Assembly (NCBI RefSeq): GCF_011683955.1
Contig: NZ_JAAQPI010000001.1
Span: 1,323,136 to 1,387,135, forward strand
Source: Pseudomaricurvus alkylphenolicus
Lineage (GTDB): Bacteria > Pseudomonadota > Gammaproteobacteria > Pseudomonadales > Cellvibrionaceae
Direction: 5' to 3'
DNA length: 64,000 nucleotides
Part shown: in pieces, positions 35,845 through 44,053 of the stretch
How positions within the stretch are numbered: the stretch's first letter is position 1
Layout: every line of letters starts with the position of its first letter
Position numbers and translations under genes: made by a program
Notes under the pieces: model-generated
Told to the model about the DNA's origin: nothing
Database searches by the model: none
Seen by the model: only the letters and a program-made list of their open reading frames with translations

Positions 35845-36999
35845 ATGAATAGCAGCCAACTAAACGTTTCCAATCTGATGGCCGTTGCGATGCAAAGAAC
35901 CCAACTGTCAGACTTTGGCCCTGAGCATTTTGTAGAACCACTTGAGGTCTTGCTCAAATCCATGCGCGAGGAAGCAAGGTTGTCACCGGCGGGGCTCAGA
36001 GCGCAAAGCGAACGGTTGATAAATGCGCTGTGCAGCCGTTTGCGAAAAACCGCATTCTTGCAAAAGCACCCGCAGGTGCTGAATGAAGAGATCAAAGTAG
36101 CGGCCGTGATCGTGGGGCTACCTCGAACTGGCAGTACCATGCTGCAGCGACTTATCGCTGCATCGCCCAAGCTGACCGCCACTCGCTGGTGGGAGACCAT
36201 CTTTCCGATGCCCCTGGAGGGTGAGGTTGAGGGTGATCCCTCTGGACGTATTCAGCAGGCAGAAAGTTTAGTCGAGAACATCATGGGAGCCGCGGAAAAT
36301 TTCGATTCGATCCACCCGTTGGATGCCCACGCCTACGATGAAGAACTCACGCTCATAGAACAGTCCTTTATCAGCAATATGCCCGAATCCATGATGTACG
36401 TACCCAGCTATGGTAAATGGCTGCTGCAGGCAGATCAAAGCAATGCCTACGCAGAACTGGTGGAGTACCTGAAGATCCTGCAATGGCAGACTCCAAAACG
36501 ACGACGACAACAATGGGTTCTAAAGAGCCCCCATCATCTTACGGCAATCGATACGGTATTGGATGTATTTTCGAGCGCGGTGATCATCAATACCCATCGA
36601 AGTATCACCGATGTCATGCCGTCCTGGTACAGCATGGTGGGGTCACTGACTGAAGCCGACTCAGATGCAGAGGGATTGCGACAGGCTCAGGCAAAACATT
36701 GGACCTGGCGTCTCAATAAGAGCCTGCAGGGTTTTATGAAGTCAAGGGCAGGGCATGCGGACCGGTTTATGGATATTGATTACCGAACACTGCTTGATGC
36801 ACCTATAGAAACTTGTGAGTCCATCTTCAAACGCGCTGGTTTAACTCTGGAGGATGAAGATCGGCAAGCCTTCGCTTCTCATACAAAAAACAACAGGAGA
36901 GGAAAGAGACCCGCGCACCAATACAATCTTGCGAGCTTTGGCGTTTCGCGCAAAGAGCTGGAATCAGAATTCGATTATTACCAGAAGATCTTCAACTAG
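35845..36999 (+). CDS. Sulfotransferase-family protein
   Basis: A 384-residue protein with the PAPS 5'-phosphosulfate loop as GLPRTGSTMLQRLIAASP near residue 92 and a 3'-phosphate-binding region (KSPHHLTAIDTVL, then INTHRSITDVMPSW). It belongs to the sulfotransferase 3 group common in marine bacteria. It may sulfate a hydroxyl group of the substrate or a product, or act in an unrelated pathway. It precedes the PCD and Coq4-like genes on the same strand. Confidence 0.85.
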   Translation: MNSSQLNVSNLMAVAMQRTQLSDFGPEHFVEPLEVLLKSMREEARLSPAGLRAQSERLINALCSRLRKTAFLQKHPQVLNEEIKVAAVIVGLPRTGSTMLQRLIAASPKLTATRWWETIFPMPLEGEVEGDPSGRIQQAESLVENIMGAAENFDSIHPLDAHAYDEELTLIEQSFISNMPESMMYVPSYGKWLLQADQSNAYAELVEYLKILQWQTPKRRRQQWVLKSPHHLTAIDTVLDVFSSAVIINTHRSITDVMPSWYSMVGSLTEADSDAEGLRQAQAKHWTWRLNKSLQGFMKSRAGHADRFMDIDYRTLLDAPIETCESIFKRAGLTLEDEDRQAFASHTKNNRRGKRPAHQYNLASFGVSRKELESEFDYYQKIFN

Positions 37000-37045
37000 T
37001 CTCAAATGTGGAAGCATATAGCGACATAAATATAGGAAAACGTCG

Positions 37046-37291
37046 ATGCTGGCAAACTGGGAAAAATCTCAAAGGTCGATCAAGACTCAGCTAGAGTTCA
37101 TTGACTTTGAGCAAGCGTTCAAATTCATGACGGAAGTGGTGGAGGTTGCAAATCGTCTCAATCATCACCCCGAATGGTTCAATGTGTACAACCGTGTGGA
37201 CATCGAACTTACAACCCATGATGTCGGAGGGCTGTCTGAACTAGACGAACGATTGGCTGAAGAAATCGATAACCTGCTGGTTCGCTACTGA
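37046..37291 (+). CDS. phhB: Pterin-4a-carbinolamine dehydratase (short form)
   Basis: An 81-residue protein that matches the core of pterin-4a-carbinolamine dehydratase: FIDFEQAFKFMTEVVEVANR, the signature NHHPEWFNVYNRVDIELTTH, and GLSELDERLAEEID. Most bacterial forms are 95-115 residues, so the N-terminal segment is shortened. The enzyme dehydrates 4a-hydroxytetrahydropterin to recycle the cofactor of aromatic amino acid hydroxylases. No such hydroxylase gene lies in the window, so it is an orphan here. The gene name is inferred from the family. Confidence 0.85.
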   Translation: MLANWEKSQRSIKTQLEFIDFEQAFKFMTEVVEVANRLNHHPEWFNVYNRVDIELTTHDVGGLSELDERLAEEIDNLLVRY

Positions 37292-37323
37292 ATTAACACA
37301 ACGATAAGGAGATATTCAGGAGT

Positions 37324-38175
37324 ATGAAGAGTATCGAAAAGAAGGCTCGTGATGTCGAAGAGGAAATCATCTATTTGAAGGAGGGGCGAAAGCCTTTGAC
37401 GACCGAGAGCAGTGTTCTGATCAGTTCTTCCAAATATCTGAACAGTGCGCGTATGCGAGATGTGGTGTCGAATGAAATGCTTAGAAAATTGGGGCCTGAT
37501 TTGCCGCCGGCCTACTTTATTCCGGATAGGTTAAAGGCGTTTGAAGAAGTCACTGACTACCCCTATATACTGGAGCAGTTTGAGCATGAAAAACGCGAAA
37601 AGCCCGAGTTCGCCGAGTGGCTGAACAGAAGGCAGGTAGCCTCGATAAAAAAGGAAGAGCTGGCCAATTACGAGTCGGGAACTTTGGGCAACGACATCCA
37701 TAAATTTATGCTAGAGACCGGGTTCGATATTGATTTTATGTTCAAGGGCGAGCCTGAGGATGACTATCAGTATTTTCTCAAACGCTTTATGCAGAATCAT
37801 GACATTATGCATATGGTCACAGGCCTCGACGTCACCCCCATGGGTGAGAATGCACTGGTCATGTTGGCTATGACTTGCTACTTTGACTATTTCAATCCCG
37901 AATTGGCAGCGGAACTGCAAAAGTTTAACGGCCTTAGTATCGCCAGTCAGATCAACACGGCGTTATTGCATCATCCGTCTATAACGATGGCAGTATTTGA
38001 CAGTCTGGAGATGGGGCGAGTCATGGCCCGAAATATGAATACGCCATTTTTCTATATATGCTGGGAAGATCACTTGCATAAATCAATCGAGGAGCTTCGT
38101 ACGGAGTTTAACATTGTTAATGCTCCAGCCAAGGGAACCTGGGACTGGGTTAAAGACGAATTGGGCTATGTTTAG
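37324..38175 (+). CDS. Coq4-like protein
   Basis: A 283-residue protein with the Coq4 metal-site signature HDIMHMVTGLDVTPMGE (near residues 159-175), followed by LQKFNGLSIASQINTALLHH. Coq4 proteins act in coenzyme Q synthesis and have been linked to C1 decarboxylation/hydroxylation of the quinone ring precursor. Bacterial homologues in catabolic clusters have no defined role. Its position 32 bp after the PCD gene suggests a shared transcript; whether the two work together is unknown. Confidence 0.82.
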   Translation: MKSIEKKARDVEEEIIYLKEGRKPLTTESSVLISSSKYLNSARMRDVVSNEMLRKLGPDLPPAYFIPDRLKAFEEVTDYPYILEQFEHEKREKPEFAEWLNRRQVASIKKEELANYESGTLGNDIHKFMLETGFDIDFMFKGEPEDDYQYFLKRFMQNHDIMHMVTGLDVTPMGENALVMLAMTCYFDYFNPELAAELQKFNGLSIASQINTALLHHPSITMAVFDSLEMGRVMARNMNTPFFYICWEDHLHKSIEELRTEFNIVNAPAKGTWDWVKDELGYV

Positions 38176-38206
38176 TGAGATCTATCACAAAAGACAGGAA
38201 TCCCGC

Positions 38207-38233
38207 ATGTCTATCGACCATGAACATCTATGA
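38207..38233 (+). other. Possible leader/coupling minicistron
   Basis: ATG at 38207 opens an eight-codon frame (MSIDHEHL) whose TGA overlaps the DUF3604 start (ATGA at 38230-38233). It has an AGGAA 6 nt upstream, while the DUF3604 gene itself has no good ribosome site. This arrangement would let ribosomes terminate and restart. It could be chance. Confidence 0.35.
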
Positions 38234-40020
38234 TCAAAGCTAATTTGTGGGTAAACGGCTTTTGTGGGCTGATCTTAATGATTTCCCCGTGCCCGCAGGC
38301 TGTCTCTGAAACATCAAGCGGGGAGCGACATGCATTTTTCGGCGATCTTCACGTCCATACCCGCTTCTCTTCCGACGCCTATGTATTCAATGTTCGTGCA
38401 ACACCGGACGATGCCTATCGTTATGCCAAAGGCGAGGCCATTGACCATGTCAGTGGCAAGAAAATCCAGGCTCAAGCACCCTATGACTTCCTGGCGGTGA
38501 CAGACCATGCCGAGTATCTGGGAATTGTTGAGACCATGGGGGATAAAACTCACCCGTTATCTCGACATCCATTGGCCGAAAAGTTGCTGGATAACAAAGA
38601 TATTCAATCCGCCTTTGCCATGATTTCCGCCTCCATCGTTTCCGGCAATGCAATTGCAGAGCTGAACGATAATAAGGTGATCATAGAAACATGGCAGCAA
38701 GTAATTGATGCGGCAGAGCGTCACAACCAACCAGGGAAATTCACCACCTTTGCTGGATTCGAGTGGAGTGGAGCCCCGAATGGAAACGCCATCCATCGTA
38801 ATGTGATTTTTGGAGGGGGCAGGGGTGAAGTGGAGAGACGACCCTTCAGCGCTCTGGATTCGCACAGACCAGAGGAACTGTGGAGCTATATGGAGCGCTC
38901 CCGGCAGAAGGGAAGGAAAGTACTGTCCATCCCTCATAACTCCAATATGAGCAACGGGATGATGTTCAGCGCACTGGATTCCTGGGGTAAACCAATAGAC
39001 AGGCGATGGGCGAAGCGCAGAAACACCAATGAACCCTTAGTGGAAATCAGTCAAGTTAAGGGTACGTCAGAAACCCATCCGCAATTATCCCCCAATGATG
39101 AGTGGTCGTCGTTCAGCATATACGAGCATCTCCTGGGGAACATACCGGGAGAAAGCAAGGTTCGGCGCAGGGGGAGTTACATTCGCGACGCCTATAAAAC
39201 CGGACTGCAGCATGGGCAGCGAGGGCTTATCAACCCCTTTCAGTTTGGTGTTATCGGTTCCTCGGATTCCCACAATGGCAATGTGGCGGTCGAAGAAAGT
39301 GCCTTTACCGGAAAAGTGGGAATTTTGGATGCCACCGTGGAAAAGCGCCGTAGTGGAGGGTTTGCGAAGATATGGAGTGCCTCCGGACTCACAGGTATCT
39401 GGGCGGAGGAGAATACTCGCGGGAGTCTGTTTGCCGCTTTGAAACGTCGGGAAACATTTGCTACATCGGGAACGCGAATTCGGCTGCGCTTGTTCGCGGG
39501 TTGGAGTTTTCCGAAGTCCTTGGCTAAGAGTTACAACGGTGGTTCTGAGGCATATCGGTTTGGCGTTCCTATGGGCTCAGAGCTGCGAGGTCAGGGAGAA
39601 TCTGTACCGGAGATGCTGGTTTGGGCGGCAGAGGACCCAAGGGCTGCACCAGTGGATCGGTTGCAAATCGTCAAAGGTTGGGTGGAGGATGAAAAAGTCT
39701 ACGAACGGGTGTTCGATGTTGCCTGTGGACAGGGTTCGCCATCTCCAGAAAATCATCGATGCAGTGACCCTCCAGAGAATGTAAACCTGAATACCTGCGA
39801 CATTCAGAAAGACAGCGGTAATTCGACACTTTCGGTTGTTTGGCGGGATCCCGATTTTAAGCCTCGTCAGCATGCTTTCTATTACGTTCGAGCATTGGAA
39901 GTACCCAGTTGTCACTGGAGTACTTGGGACGCAGTCAACAATAATCTAACCCTAATAGATGGCGCACCGTCTACCATCCAGGAGAGGGCGTGGTCCTCTC
40001 CGATTTGGTATCGGCCGTGA
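38230..40020 (+). CDS. DUF3604-domain secreted protein
   Basis: A 596-residue protein with a probable signal peptide (about residues 1-27, GFCGLILMISPCPQAVS). The DUF3604/PHP-like domain contains FFGDLHVHTRFSSDAY near residue 37, VTDHAEYLG near 91, a GFEWSG strand and GSSDSHNGN, a His/Asp-rich set typical of metal-dependent phosphoesterase-like folds. The family's reaction is not established. The ATG at 38230 lacks a clear ribosome site but overlaps the stop of an eight-codon upstream frame (38207-38233) that has AGGAA 6 nt upstream, so coupling is possible. Confidence 0.85.
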   Translation: MIKANLWVNGFCGLILMISPCPQAVSETSSGERHAFFGDLHVHTRFSSDAYVFNVRATPDDAYRYAKGEAIDHVSGKKIQAQAPYDFLAVTDHAEYLGIVETMGDKTHPLSRHPLAEKLLDNKDIQSAFAMISASIVSGNAIAELNDNKVIIETWQQVIDAAERHNQPGKFTTFAGFEWSGAPNGNAIHRNVIFGGGRGEVERRPFSALDSHRPEELWSYMERSRQKGRKVLSIPHNSNMSNGMMFSALDSWGKPIDRRWAKRRNTNEPLVEISQVKGTSETHPQLSPNDEWSSFSIYEHLLGNIPGESKVRRRGSYIRDAYKTGLQHGQRGLINPFQFGVIGSSDSHNGNVAVEESAFTGKVGILDATVEKRRSGGFAKIWSASGLTGIWAEENTRGSLFAALKRRETFATSGTRIRLRLFAGWSFPKSLAKSYNGGSEAYRFGVPMGSELRGQGESVPEMLVWAAEDPRAAPVDRLQIVKGWVEDEKVYERVFDVACGQGSPSPENHRCSDPPENVNLNTCDIQKDSGNSTLSVVWRDPDFKPRQHAFYYVRALEVPSCHWSTWDAVNNNLTLIDGAPSTIQERAWSSPIWYRP

Positions 40021-40450
40021 GCCAATTTGCAGGATCCGGATTCTGGTTATTTCCCCAATCCCCATGATTGGAGTTTAGAATAGGATCTGATCATATATAG
40101 GAGAATTCCGTGCTTTTGAAATATAACCCCCGGAATTATTCATTACGTTCAACTCAGTTCGAGAAATCTTTATGTTCTCAGTCATACGGGCTTTAACATC
40201 ATTCTGAATGATGCGGCACATATTGACTAGGCTCTATGACTGCTGTCTGGAAGGTATCTGTCGTTTCTCTTAAAGACGGCTATGTAGCACACAGCGGACT
40301 ATCGTTAGCTATCGAAGAAATAGAGACTTTCGCAAGAACAATGTCGGAAACGGGTAGACACCTGAAGTAGAAATCGAGTAATGGTGCTTCAGACTACCTT
40401 TCAGAAGTCTAGCGCCCTTCTGATATAGGAATTATTTTGGTACAACATGA

Positions 40451-40491
40451 CCCCTTACGCGATACGATTCTGCAGCGTAGCGAGCAAGGGG
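40451..40491. repeat. Imperfect inverted repeat next to integrase remnant
   Basis: Outer arms CCCCTT (40451-40456) and AAGGGG (40486-40491) and inner arms CGATACG/CGTAGCG (one mismatch) can form a long hairpin. It lies just past the integrase-remnant stop on the minus strand. It may be a terminator for that gene, or part of an attachment or REP-like site. Confidence 0.5.
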
Positions 40492-40501
40492 GTTTTGTCA
40501 G

Positions 40502-40789
40502 CTAGATCTCAATTCTCTCTGCGATATCCAACGCGTCGTCTACTTCTTTCCCCAAGTATTGAACTGTAGATTCAAGCTTGGTGTGACCTAGCAGCAACTG
40601 TACAACCCGCAGATTTTTTGTGCGCCTGTAGATCAAGGCTGCTTTCGTTCGACGAAGTGAATGGGTGCTATAATCCATTGGATCAAGTCAAATAGCCTTA
40701 AACCACGAATCGACTATCCTGGCGTACTGTCGGGTGGATAAGTGAGGGCGAGATCTAATTCGACTGGGAAATAGGTGGTCTCTATCCGT
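40502..40789 (-). pseudogene. Tyrosine recombinase (integrase) C-terminal remnant
   Basis: The minus strand encodes the catalytic end of a phage-type integrase: DRDHLFPSRIRSRPHLSTRQ, then YARIVDSWFKAI, a TGA stop at 40690-40688, then LDPMDYSTHSLRRTKAALIY and LLLGHTKLESTVQYLGKEVD, ending at TAG. The H-x-x-R box (HSLRR), LGH and the nucleophile Tyr (VQYLG) are all present. One base change, probably GGA to TGA, breaks the frame. The N-terminal two thirds are missing. Closely similar integrases are common in gammaproteobacterial islands. Confidence 0.82.
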
Positions 40790-40793
40790 GAGG

Positions 40794-40901
40794 TGTAACG
40801 ATGAGTTTCTAATGGAAGGTGTTGCGGCTAAAGCAGACGTAGAGGAACTGCGATTTGTAAGGAACATATGGCTAGATTTAGATCTTTCTAGGAAGTAGAT
40901 C
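40794..40901 (+). repeat. Imperfect direct repeat, copy 2
   Basis: Same-orientation partner of 4294-4401, starting with the identical 19-mer TGTAACGATGAGTTTCTAA and keeping a frame DEFLMEGVAAKADVEELRF. It directly adjoins the conserved part of the integrase remnant. The two copies lie about 36.5 kb apart and bracket the catabolic genes from 4.8 to 40.0 kb. Confidence 0.7.
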
Positions 40902-41050
40902 AGTAGCGCCGATTAATACGTCGATATGACATCGCTTAGTTTGCGCGAAGGTAAAGAGTAATATTTTGTATCGTTGGTTTGCAGGTTAGAAAGAGGGAAG
41001 GCGTTGAGAGAATTCTTGGGTTTCAGTGTTCTGCATGTCCGCTGCATTGT

Positions 41051-43771
41051 TCATTTAATATTACTAGTTCTGAGCTGTACTTTCTCTACCGCTAACTTAC
41101 GGTTTGTAACACCCAGTTTCTTGAAGATATTCTTCAGGTGGAATCGAACGGTATTAGGGCTTATTTCAAGGTTTCGTGCAATAACTTTATCGCTATTCCC
41201 ATGTGTTAGTTCGGTAATTATCGCCAGTTCTTTTTCGGTAAAATTATTTGAATTAGCGGCTTTTAAATTTTTCAATATATCAAGTAGTTCACTTAAATAG
41301 GATTTTTTGTGTGCATCTCCGGTGTCCTTGTGAGTCTTCTCATAATAGTCTTTGATGTCATCCAAAAAGCTTGAGTATATCGCCGCCTCTCTCAGGTAGT
41401 CGGTTTCAAGTGCGATGGCACAGGCTGATTGTAGAGATGTAAAAGCCTGCTTGCGATTGCGGTTGTGCCACTGTTGCTCGGCTAATGAGAATAATAGTCG
41501 CAGTTGCAGACATTTGTTGTCGCTTTCAGTAGCCAAATTTATGACGTCAGTTACAGATGACGGCGTCTCTGTTGTTTGGTCATGGTTCAAAAGGAGGGCC
41601 ACTTCACAGCTAATTGCTTGCTCGCGCCATCCCAAGGTGTGCTTGTATTGATGACGAGTATTATTATTTAGAATGTTAATGGCTTGTTGGATGTTGCCAC
41701 TTTTGGAAAAAACATAAGCTTTTAGGTCGTGTAAGAAATAGATCAGCCTTTCCAATTTTCTTACGGTAGCAATGGATAAACACTTGTCGATAAAACTGAT
41801 TGATTCTTCATTTTTACCCGACAAATAAAAGTTATCGATAACTTGCAGCATGGCTGAAGCATAATAGTCAAACCAGAGATTGATCTTTTCCTCTTTGTCG
41901 TGAATGTATGTGTTGAGGTTATCTACGAGCTCAGTGCTATAAGGGTTCAGCTGAAATCCTATTTCGCTATTCAGGACGTTATAGGCGAAGGTTAATTCCT
42001 GGTTGCTTGCCAGGAAGTTCTCGATAATGCGGCCTGCGCTTGAGATGGAGTCTTGTGCGTCTGTTTTACGACCCAACGCAATCTCAGCCGCACCTTTGAG
42101 TAATAAAACATGCACTTCGCCATTGTGTGAAAACGCCGCTCTAAACTTTCCAATCGCCCGTTGTGCACTGGTGACCGCCCTGGGAAAGTCTGACTGTTCA
42201 TTAGCCAGTAAAGCATCTGTATTCCATATGGTGGCTTGCAAGTAGGGAGTTGAGGCTATTTTCGAATATTCATAGGACACCAGGAGATGGGCCGATTTTA
42301 CGTCAATGGGCAATAGGGAGTAATAATCCAGTGAAACTCTCGCCAGTGGAATCGAGAAATCAGCCAGTTGCTCTTCTGTTTGAAAGTTATTTTTTTCCTC
42401 TTTCAGATTGTTCCATTGAGAAACCAGGGTGTCGTAGATTTTCCGAGCTCTATGCAGGTGTCCTATTTTGGTTTCTGAGATGATGTCGGTCAGCGCTATC
42501 AGGGGGGACAAAGCCAGTTCATGCTCAGCGCTGGCATTTTCGCGGCTTTTAAGGATCAGTTCGTTAACGCGTCTGAGATGGCTTTGTGACTGGAACAATA
42601 TCCACGTGGGTCCGCCAATTTTAAACAGTATTTCTTCAACGGTTGCCAAATTACCTGTGAGAGAGGCGTGATATAAGGCAGGCAGCTCCTGTTCTTGTTC
42701 AGTAAACCATAAGGCGGCTTCAACATGAAGCGCGCTCGCCTTGCTTGGGGAAGTTTTATTTAACAGAATTTCCAGTCTGTCCCGAAGAAGTGGGTGCATT
42801 CTCAATAGGTCAGAGTTGTTTTCTACAGCGGTAATAAATTCGGGAAGATTGTTTAGTATATCCAGAATGTTGGCAGCTGACTTGCCGCTGGCAATTCTTC
42901 GCTTAAAGAATGCGACAGGAATAGTCTTAAATATGGAGGATTCCAGAAGGGCATCGAGCTCAGGTGTTGCGATGAAAGATAGAATGTTCTCGTCGAGATA
43001 ATGTTCAAAGACTATGGGTAATGGGTTGTCTTCTCCATGCAGTAGATGGCTGCCTTTATCCAGTTCAGTCATACGAATGAGTTGCACTAATGCCGGCCAT
43101 CCAGCACTTTTCTGCATAACCAACTCGACGTCGTGCTGATTGTCAGTCTTCATCAGCTCAGCAATTTCGCTGGAATTGAACTGTAATTGTGTTGGGCCAA
43201 TTTCTGTCAGCATTCCGCGCAGGGCAATATCGCCCAGGTCCAAAGGCGGATGCGTTCGACCACTTAAGACGATAGTCAGTTCCTCTGGGCGCCAACGCAG
43301 GAGGTAGCTGAAGAAACGCTTGAAAGCTGTTTCTTCAGCCCGCTCTATATCATCAAATATAATACTGACGTTGTTTTTCTGCCGTTCAATTACCGCCAAC
43401 AGTGTTTTCAAGGCGCGCACAGGTTCAAATTCTCGATTGCTGTCAGCTTCAAGCAGTCCAAGACCGCCAAAATCAATACCCTGAAGATGAAACGCATAGG
43501 CAAGATGGGCGATAACCATTTCGAGATCATCACTCTCATCCAGATACAGCCAGGCACAATATTCACCGCGGTTAATCAGGTCCTGGCGCCAATCAGAGAG
43601 CAGTGAGCTCTTGCCGTACCCCGCAGGTGCTTTAATGACAATGGTTCCTCCCCTGGGGGTATCATCCAGGCAGTTCAGAAGCGCCGATCGATGCAGTATT
43701 AGCTCCCGGCGTTTCGGAGGAGAAATAGTTGCCTGTAATAACCAGTGCTTATATTGGGTGTCCATTATCAT
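41051..43771 (-). CDS. LuxR-family ATP-binding regulator (MalT-like, LAL type)
   Basis: A 906-residue regulator with MalT-like layout. An N-terminal STAND ATPase has Walker A APAGYGKSS near residue 50 and a Walker B-like VSIIFDDIE near 135. A long alpha-helical TPR-like middle follows. The C-terminal LuxR/GerE helix-turn-helix has LTHGNSDKVIARNLEISPNT and VRFHLKNIFKKLGVTNRKLA. In known members, inducer and ATP trigger oligomerisation and activation. It is divergent from the hydantoinase-like gene and next to the esterase/transporter module, so it may activate one or both. An alternative ATG lies two codons in (43765). Confidence 0.9.
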   Translation of the reverse strand: MIMDTQYKHWLLQATISPPKRRELILHRSALLNCLDDTPRGGTIVIKAPAGYGKSSLLSDWRQDLINRGEYCAWLYLDESDDLEMVIAHLAYAFHLQGIDFGGLGLLEADSNREFEPVRALKTLLAVIERQKNNVSIIFDDIERAEETAFKRFFSYLLRWRPEELTIVLSGRTHPPLDLGDIALRGMLTEIGPTQLQFNSSEIAELMKTDNQHDVELVMQKSAGWPALVQLIRMTELDKGSHLLHGEDNPLPIVFEHYLDENILSFIATPELDALLESSIFKTIPVAFFKRRIASGKSAANILDILNNLPEFITAVENNSDLLRMHPLLRDRLEILLNKTSPSKASALHVEAALWFTEQEQELPALYHASLTGNLATVEEILFKIGGPTWILFQSQSHLRRVNELILKSRENASAEHELALSPLIALTDIISETKIGHLHRARKIYDTLVSQWNNLKEEKNNFQTEEQLADFSIPLARVSLDYYSLLPIDVKSAHLLVSYEYSKIASTPYLQATIWNTDALLANEQSDFPRAVTSAQRAIGKFRAAFSHNGEVHVLLLKGAAEIALGRKTDAQDSISSAGRIIENFLASNQELTFAYNVLNSEIGFQLNPYSTELVDNLNTYIHDKEEKINLWFDYYASAMLQVIDNFYLSGKNEESISFIDKCLSIATVRKLERLIYFLHDLKAYVFSKSGNIQQAINILNNNTRHQYKHTLGWREQAISCEVALLLNHDQTTETPSSVTDVINLATESDNKCLQLRLLFSLAEQQWHNRNRKQAFTSLQSACAIALETDYLREAAIYSSFLDDIKDYYEKTHKDTGDAHKKSYLSELLDILKNLKAANSNNFTEKELAIITELTHGNSDKVIARNLEISPNTVRFHLKNIFKKLGVTNRKLAVEKVQLRTSNIK

Positions 43772-44053
43772 TGATAAAAGTCAGTACTTACGGATCCGGA
43801 AATTCGAACAAAAAATGATCAATGCGTGCTGGTGCCATATTGTAGGTCATTTACCAAATGAGTTTTACACCTTTTCCTCCGCTATTAAGATTAGCGCGGC
43901 CAGCGAATAGATGGCAACCCAGGAAGCCAGCATTAGCCTACCTACCAGTTTTTCTATCCCTACCTACCTGTTTAGACCCTTCATTATCTCTATTTCATCC
44001 CTCATTATGTTTGTTAACGCAATCAAGCGGTAACAGAACCGAAAGGGGGGGCA

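Larger units (their letters stand above)
40021..41050. other. 1.03-kb gap with mobile-element remnants, no intact gene
   Basis: Between the DUF3604 stop and the LAL regulator stop there is no credible intact gene. The segment holds a long imperfect hairpin (40451-40491), a tyrosine-recombinase remnant on the minus strand (40502-40789) and the second copy of the imperfect repeat (40794-40901). I saw nothing supportable in 40021-40450 or 40902-41050. Confidence 0.6.
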
